Shown in pieces: positions 21,460-24,797 of a stretch of 24,797 bases of DNA (positions are counted from its first letter, which is position 1; each line of letters begins with the position of its first letter). This DNA comes from CAIUVD01 sp044338255 (GTDB lineage: Bacteria > Planctomycetota > UBA11346): positions 1 through 24,797 of the forward strand of contig JBIILZ010000060.1 of assembly GCA_044338255.1 (NCBI GenBank), written 5' to 3'. The notes beneath the pieces are model-generated. The model was not told the origin of the DNA and ran no database searches. It saw nothing but the letters and a program-made list of their open reading frames with translations. The position numbers and the translations under genes are program-made.

Positions 21460-23223
21460 ATGTCATTGAATAGTAAATGGGCATTATTGTGCCTCCTCCT
21501 TGCGTGCACACCCATGTTGGCAACGGCCGGCGATGTCGTCGAGACCCCTCCCGCCGCTGACACAACCGCCAGCGTCCATGCGCAGGCCGAGGCGCGCTCC
21601 GAAGCCGGCCGCAAGGCCTTGCAGACCTATCGCAAAGACCAGGCGGCGAATCCCAACGCTGTAGTCGATGCGGCGGTGGCCTTCACCGAAGCCCATAAGC
21701 TTTTCCAACAGTTGAACGATACCGATGCGGTCTCGGAGATGCAGGCCAACATCTTTTGGTGCAAAAAACAGATGAACCTGGATGCGGTCAAGTTGTACCT
21801 CGGCGAGAAGGGCAAGACCGAGGCTCTGACGGCGATGAATGAAGTCGCCGACAAGAAGGTCGAAGTCAACGAAGGCTTGGATTATCTCGACCGTGCGAAA
21901 AAGTTCGCTAACAATCACGCTGCCGATCTCAACAGTATTTCGATCCGCTATTTCGAAGTTGCCGAACGCTTTGTGGGAACCCCCATCGGCCTCGAAGCCC
22001 AGAAGCTCTCGCTCGATGCCCAGAACAAATACATGCAATGGCTTCAGTCCGGCGGCATGGCCCGGCAGACACGCTTCACCGCCCCGACACTGGTGAAAGC
22101 CGGCACGCGTGTCGCGATCCCCGATGACAAGTCGCAAAAGGCCGTTCTCGCCGATCTCAAGAAGCTCTACACTAAAGATTACAACCGACGCACCAATAGC
22201 CAAAAGAGCCGCTTTGCCGCGAAGCTGTCCGCCGAAGCCGAAAAAAGCCGCGGCGATGCCACGACCTACTTCACCACCCTCAACGAAGTCTGCCGCCTCG
22301 CACAAGAGGCCGAAGATTACGAGCGCCTGCTCGATACCATTGATCTGCTGGCAGCATCATTCAATGGCTATGAAGCCATCGAACAGAAGAAAATCTGGCT
22401 GAAGAAGATGAGCGGAAAGCCCACGGCCTCCGCGATCATCACCTTGCTGACCACTCCCCAGGACCCCGCCGCCAACACGGTCGTCGGCAAATTCTTCTGC
22501 CTGCAGCTCGCTCGCTGGTCTGAAGGCCTGCCGATGCTTACGATCTGCAGCGATGCCGATCTCAAGGCGGTCGCCGAACAGGAACTCGCCAATCCCACAG
22601 AAGACACGCAACGGGTCCAGGTCGCCGATGCCTGGTACAACGCCTCGAAAAAAGGCTCGTCAATCGAGAAAAATGCCATGCTCGCGCGGGCCCAGCATTG
22701 GTACATACAGTCGAAGGGCCTTACCGGCGTCTTGAAGGAACGGGTCAGCCAGCGCCTCACCGAGATCGATCGGATTCTTCCCCTGGACCTCGAGCATCTC
22801 GATTTCGACAATCTGACCCCGACCCAATGGATCAAATTGAAAGGGGCGGAAACCGTCATCACGATGCGGTTAGCGCGTACCGGTCCGATCGCGACCTTGA
22901 AACCCGATCAGCGCTTCCGCGTGGTACCCAATCCTGCGGACTCCTGGACCTTTCAATCCTACTTTGGCGCAACGACCTGCAGCTCGAACGGTGCCGAACC
23001 ACGTCGGCTCGAAAATACCCGCATCATCATCTCCTCCGCATTCGATTCTCCGAACCCTAACTTCCGCCCTGGAGCCTTGCTGGTCCAGGTCGACAAGGGC
23101 GAGGCGAAACTCGCCGGAGTCATCAGCGGACCAGGCAACGTCTGGATCATTCCCAACGCCGGGGATGGCGACCGCACAGGCCAGATCCGCATCAAACTGG
23201 TGCAGGTCGACGACAACGAATAA
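21460..23223 (+). CDS. Large exported protein with a PVC-type GLPxL/RAxxWY module
   Basis: Protein of 587 residues beginning with an export signal (WALLCLLLACTPMLATAG). LLAC could be a lipobox with lipidated Cys16; otherwise cleavage follows ATA. The first 300 residues are mostly helical. Residues about 345-445 carry a module (LQLARWSEGLPMLTICSDADLK, then AVAEQEL, ADAWYNA, RAQHWYIQS, GLTGVLKERVSQRL) that I recall as recurrent in planctomycete, lentisphaeral and verrucomicrobial surface proteins, of unknown function. The last 130 residues look beta-rich (WTFQSYFGATTCSS, TRIIISSAF, GQIRIKLVQV). A TTG at 21454 is better spaced from AAAGG (7 nt) than the ATG at 21460 (13 nt), so the true start may be there. 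It is probably a cell-envelope protein. Confidence 0.8.
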   Translation: MSLNSKWALLCLLLACTPMLATAGDVVETPPAADTTASVHAQAEARSEAGRKALQTYRKDQAANPNAVVDAAVAFTEAHKLFQQLNDTDAVSEMQANIFWCKKQMNLDAVKLYLGEKGKTEALTAMNEVADKKVEVNEGLDYLDRAKKFANNHAADLNSISIRYFEVAERFVGTPIGLEAQKLSLDAQNKYMQWLQSGGMARQTRFTAPTLVKAGTRVAIPDDKSQKAVLADLKKLYTKDYNRRTNSQKSRFAAKLSAEAEKSRGDATTYFTTLNEVCRLAQEAEDYERLLDTIDLLAASFNGYEAIEQKKIWLKKMSGKPTASAIITLLTTPQDPAANTVVGKFFCLQLARWSEGLPMLTICSDADLKAVAEQELANPTEDTQRVQVADAWYNASKKGSSIEKNAMLARAQHWYIQSKGLTGVLKERVSQRLTEIDRILPLDLEHLDFDNLTPTQWIKLKGAETVITMRLARTGPIATLKPDQRFRVVPNPADSWTFQSYFGATTCSSNGAEPRRLENTRIIISSAFDSPNPNFRPGALLVQVDKGEAKLAGVISGPGNVWIIPNAGDGDRTGQIRIKLVQVDDNE

Positions 23224-23267
23224 ATGCTGAGGGTGGCGCTGCGCATTTTTCTACCACCGTAGACGAC

Positions 23268-24482
23268 ATGCCGCCGCCCACCCAGATGCGCAAGCCCCAT
23301 GCGCCAACCGACCAATTCGAGGGCATGATCGGCCCCGGCCAGCTCAGCGCCTGGATCGCCTCGTCGTGCCCGTTTCTGCTACCGCGCCTGGCGGCATGCG
23401 CCGCCACGTCGCTGCCGCCACGGGCCTTGGCCACCGCCGCGGATGGTTGGCTGCAGATCCTGGCCGCCGCCCCCAGCCTGATCGGGGCCAAGCCAACCCC
23501 CGACACACGCGAAGATTACCTCGCACTCTGCCTAGCAGCACACCACGCCAGCGTCGGCAGCTATGTGCCCACCGACGTCGACTCCAAGATCCGCGGCGAG
23601 TTATGGCGGCGGCAATCGGGCGCCGGCTTGCGTCGGCGCTGGATGCTGGCCACGGCGGCCCGCGGCTGGTCCACCACTGGGGTTTCAACCCGCGTTGAGA
23701 CCACCACTCGGGGTCCGGTGAGCGGCCATGACGGTGAATGGCTGGGGGTTGCTGCCGGAGCCCTGGGCGCCGCCATGCTCGCGGGCGATGACGATACCGC
23801 CGAGGCAGCTGCCGGTTGGATGGAGCACGAACTCGCGCGTGAAGCCCAGGCCTACGCCGAAGCCGAAGCCTCTGTGGGCAGCGGCAAGGACGATGCGCAG
23901 GCCGTCGCCCTGACCCGCCTGGCGTGGATCCTCACACATAATGCCGGCGATGTCGATCAGGGCCTGAGCCATTGGCCGACCGGAGCCGTGGGCAGGCTCC
24001 TCGATGAACCTCGCCGGCGATTCGCCGAGCTCGCGCATGACGGATCGCAACGCTACGGCGGCGTCTATCAGCGGGCCAAGGCGATGTATCAGCTGGTGGC
24101 CGCCGAGGGTCATCGTCACTACCCCCTGCGGGCGGTGAAGGCCTTGCGCACGGATGCCAGCCTGCTGCTGCCGCTGGGGCCGTGTTTCGAAGCCTGGGGC
24201 ACGCTGGTGGCGCAGGCCCCGACACTCGACGATCAGGCCCGCGCCGACGTCCTCGCGGCGCTCTGTAACGGCATCACCAAGATCAGCGGCCAAGTCGGCT
24301 ATCAACGCGCCCTCGTCGGCCTCGCCAGCACGCCGGGCGGTCTCGCCAAGCTCAGCCGCCGACTGCCCGCAGCCGCCGTCGAAGCCCTCGATGATCCGCA
24401 GGTGCGCCAGCACCTGACCCTGAGCGCCGCTGATTTCGCAGCGCAATTAGCCAAGCGGGTGCACAGCTACTTGGGTAGGTGA
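23268..24482 (+). CDS. Unrecognised 404-residue cytoplasmic-type protein
   Basis: I do not recognise this protein. It is Ala-rich and almost wholly helical by composition, with no signal peptide or long membrane segment. Notable stretches are DKIR-like SKIRGELWRRQSGAGLRRRW at about 105-124, an acidic helix EHELAREAQAYAEAEASVGS at about 186-205, and RFAELAHDGSQRYGGVYQRAKAMY at about 256-279. It begins 44 bp after the preceding exported-protein gene on the same strand and may share its transcript. No Shine-Dalgarno is seen at the chosen ATG; in-frame ATGs at 23286 and 23325 are alternatives. Coding is supported by uninterrupted length and the usual codon pattern. Confidence 0.6.
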   Translation: MPPPTQMRKPHAPTDQFEGMIGPGQLSAWIASSCPFLLPRLAACAATSLPPRALATAADGWLQILAAAPSLIGAKPTPDTREDYLALCLAAHHASVGSYVPTDVDSKIRGELWRRQSGAGLRRRWMLATAARGWSTTGVSTRVETTTRGPVSGHDGEWLGVAAGALGAAMLAGDDDTAEAAAGWMEHELAREAQAYAEAEASVGSGKDDAQAVALTRLAWILTHNAGDVDQGLSHWPTGAVGRLLDEPRRRFAELAHDGSQRYGGVYQRAKAMYQLVAAEGHRHYPLRAVKALRTDASLLLPLGPCFEAWGTLVAQAPTLDDQARADVLAALCNGITKISGQVGYQRALVGLASTPGGLAKLSRRLPAAAVEALDDPQVRQHLTLSAADFAAQLAKRVHSYLGR

Positions 24483-24749
24483 ATCGGGACGAGGGCTGGC
24501 CCCCCTGCTGCGTGCACGACGGCTGCCTCCGCAATCGTCGACTCAGCCTGAAATCCGTGTCGAGAGCATCGCCAAAAAAAGGGCTATTTCGCGCATCTTC
24601 TGGCGGTATCAGACCTGATCGCCAAGAATGGTGTTCACGAGCACGCCAGCAGCAAGCTTGTCGAACGGATCTTGTAACTGCTCAGGCAGGTCAGTGGCCG
24701 AGTCGACTTTTTAGCTGGGTTCTGGCTCCCGAGTGGTTAGGATGCCGTC
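24483..24749. other. Intergenic stretch with one imperfect hairpin
   Basis: About 267 bp without a supported gene. The only structure seen is an imperfect hairpin near 24598-24630, where TGGCG and ATCA on the left pair with TGAT and CGCCA on the right, with bulges. It has no T-tract, so calling it a terminator is not justified. Confidence 0.4.
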
Positions 24750-24797
24750 ATGCCCGTGGTCACGGTTCAAGGTCGGCAGTTGGACGAGGTGGCCCTG
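24750..24797 (+). CDS. Start of a gene truncated by the window edge
   Basis: An ATG at 24750 opens MPVVTVQGRQLDEVAL and runs off the end. AGGA lies 7 nt before it, which supports this start over an out-of-frame ATG at 24742. Sixteen residues are too few to name a family. Confidence 0.5.
   Translation, partial: MPVVTVQGRQLDEVAL

Noticed and set aside
24598..24630. Hairpin after the last complete gene as a terminator
   Set aside because: The stem is bulged and no T-tract follows, so it is only mentioned as structure.

Overview
The window is a 24.8 kb piece of a GC-rich bacterial chromosome with mostly housekeeping content. I see no phage, plasmid, transposase, CRISPR or defence genes. Three things point to the PVC superphylum (Planctomycetota, Lentisphaerota, Verrucomicrobiota, Chlamydiota). 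First, the secreted protein at 21460-23223 carries a GLPxL..SDxxLK..A..EL...RAxxWY module that I associate with planctomycete and relatives' surface proteins. Second, the compact ParC resembles the chlamydial and Bacteroidetes type II topoisomerase A paralogue. Third, rpsD stands alone. This placement is inference from memory of families, not from a search.

Layout. 1-217: no gene, but a dense run of five consecutive hairpin-forming inverted repeats. 218-1663 (-): PhoD-like metallophosphatase. 1792-2373 (+): hisB, with three 13-bp tandem repeats across its stop codon. 2412-3092 (-): LolA-like periplasmic protein. 3153-5846 (+): a tight run of a DJ-1/PfpI protein, a secreted helical-repeat protein, coaD and an orphan GspF-type membrane protein; 5891-6727 follows with an uncharacterised protein. 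6980-12999 (+): a five-gene operon with mostly overlapping or near-touching genes, encoding a TPR-like lipoprotein, a membrane-anchored solute-binding protein, two permeases and a MalK/UgpC-type ATPase. This is a complete CUT1-type ABC importer, probably for an oligosaccharide or a related polar solute. 13059-17292 (-): parC, parE and a small secreted protein. 17620-18102 (+): a small basic DNA-binding protein (HTH domain plus a Lys/Pro tail with GRKP motifs) behind a perfect 22-bp palindrome. 18189-19670 (-): an Amt ammonium transporter with Glu in place of the first pore His. 19928-20524 (+): a secreted cyclophilin. 20607-21218 (-): rpsD. 21460-24482 (+): the PVC-type secreted protein and an unrecognised 404-residue protein. 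A new gene begins at 24750 and runs off the end.

Three convergent gene pairs are separated by clear hairpins: 13026-13050, 18147-18183 and 20546-20578. The points most worth following up are the extra membrane insertion in the first ABC permease together with its lipoprotein and anchored binding-protein partners, the Glu-for-His change in the Amt protein, the HTH/AT-hook-like protein with its upstream palindrome, and the hairpin cluster at the left edge. I found no convincing new multi-gene system; the ABC operon is the nearest candidate.
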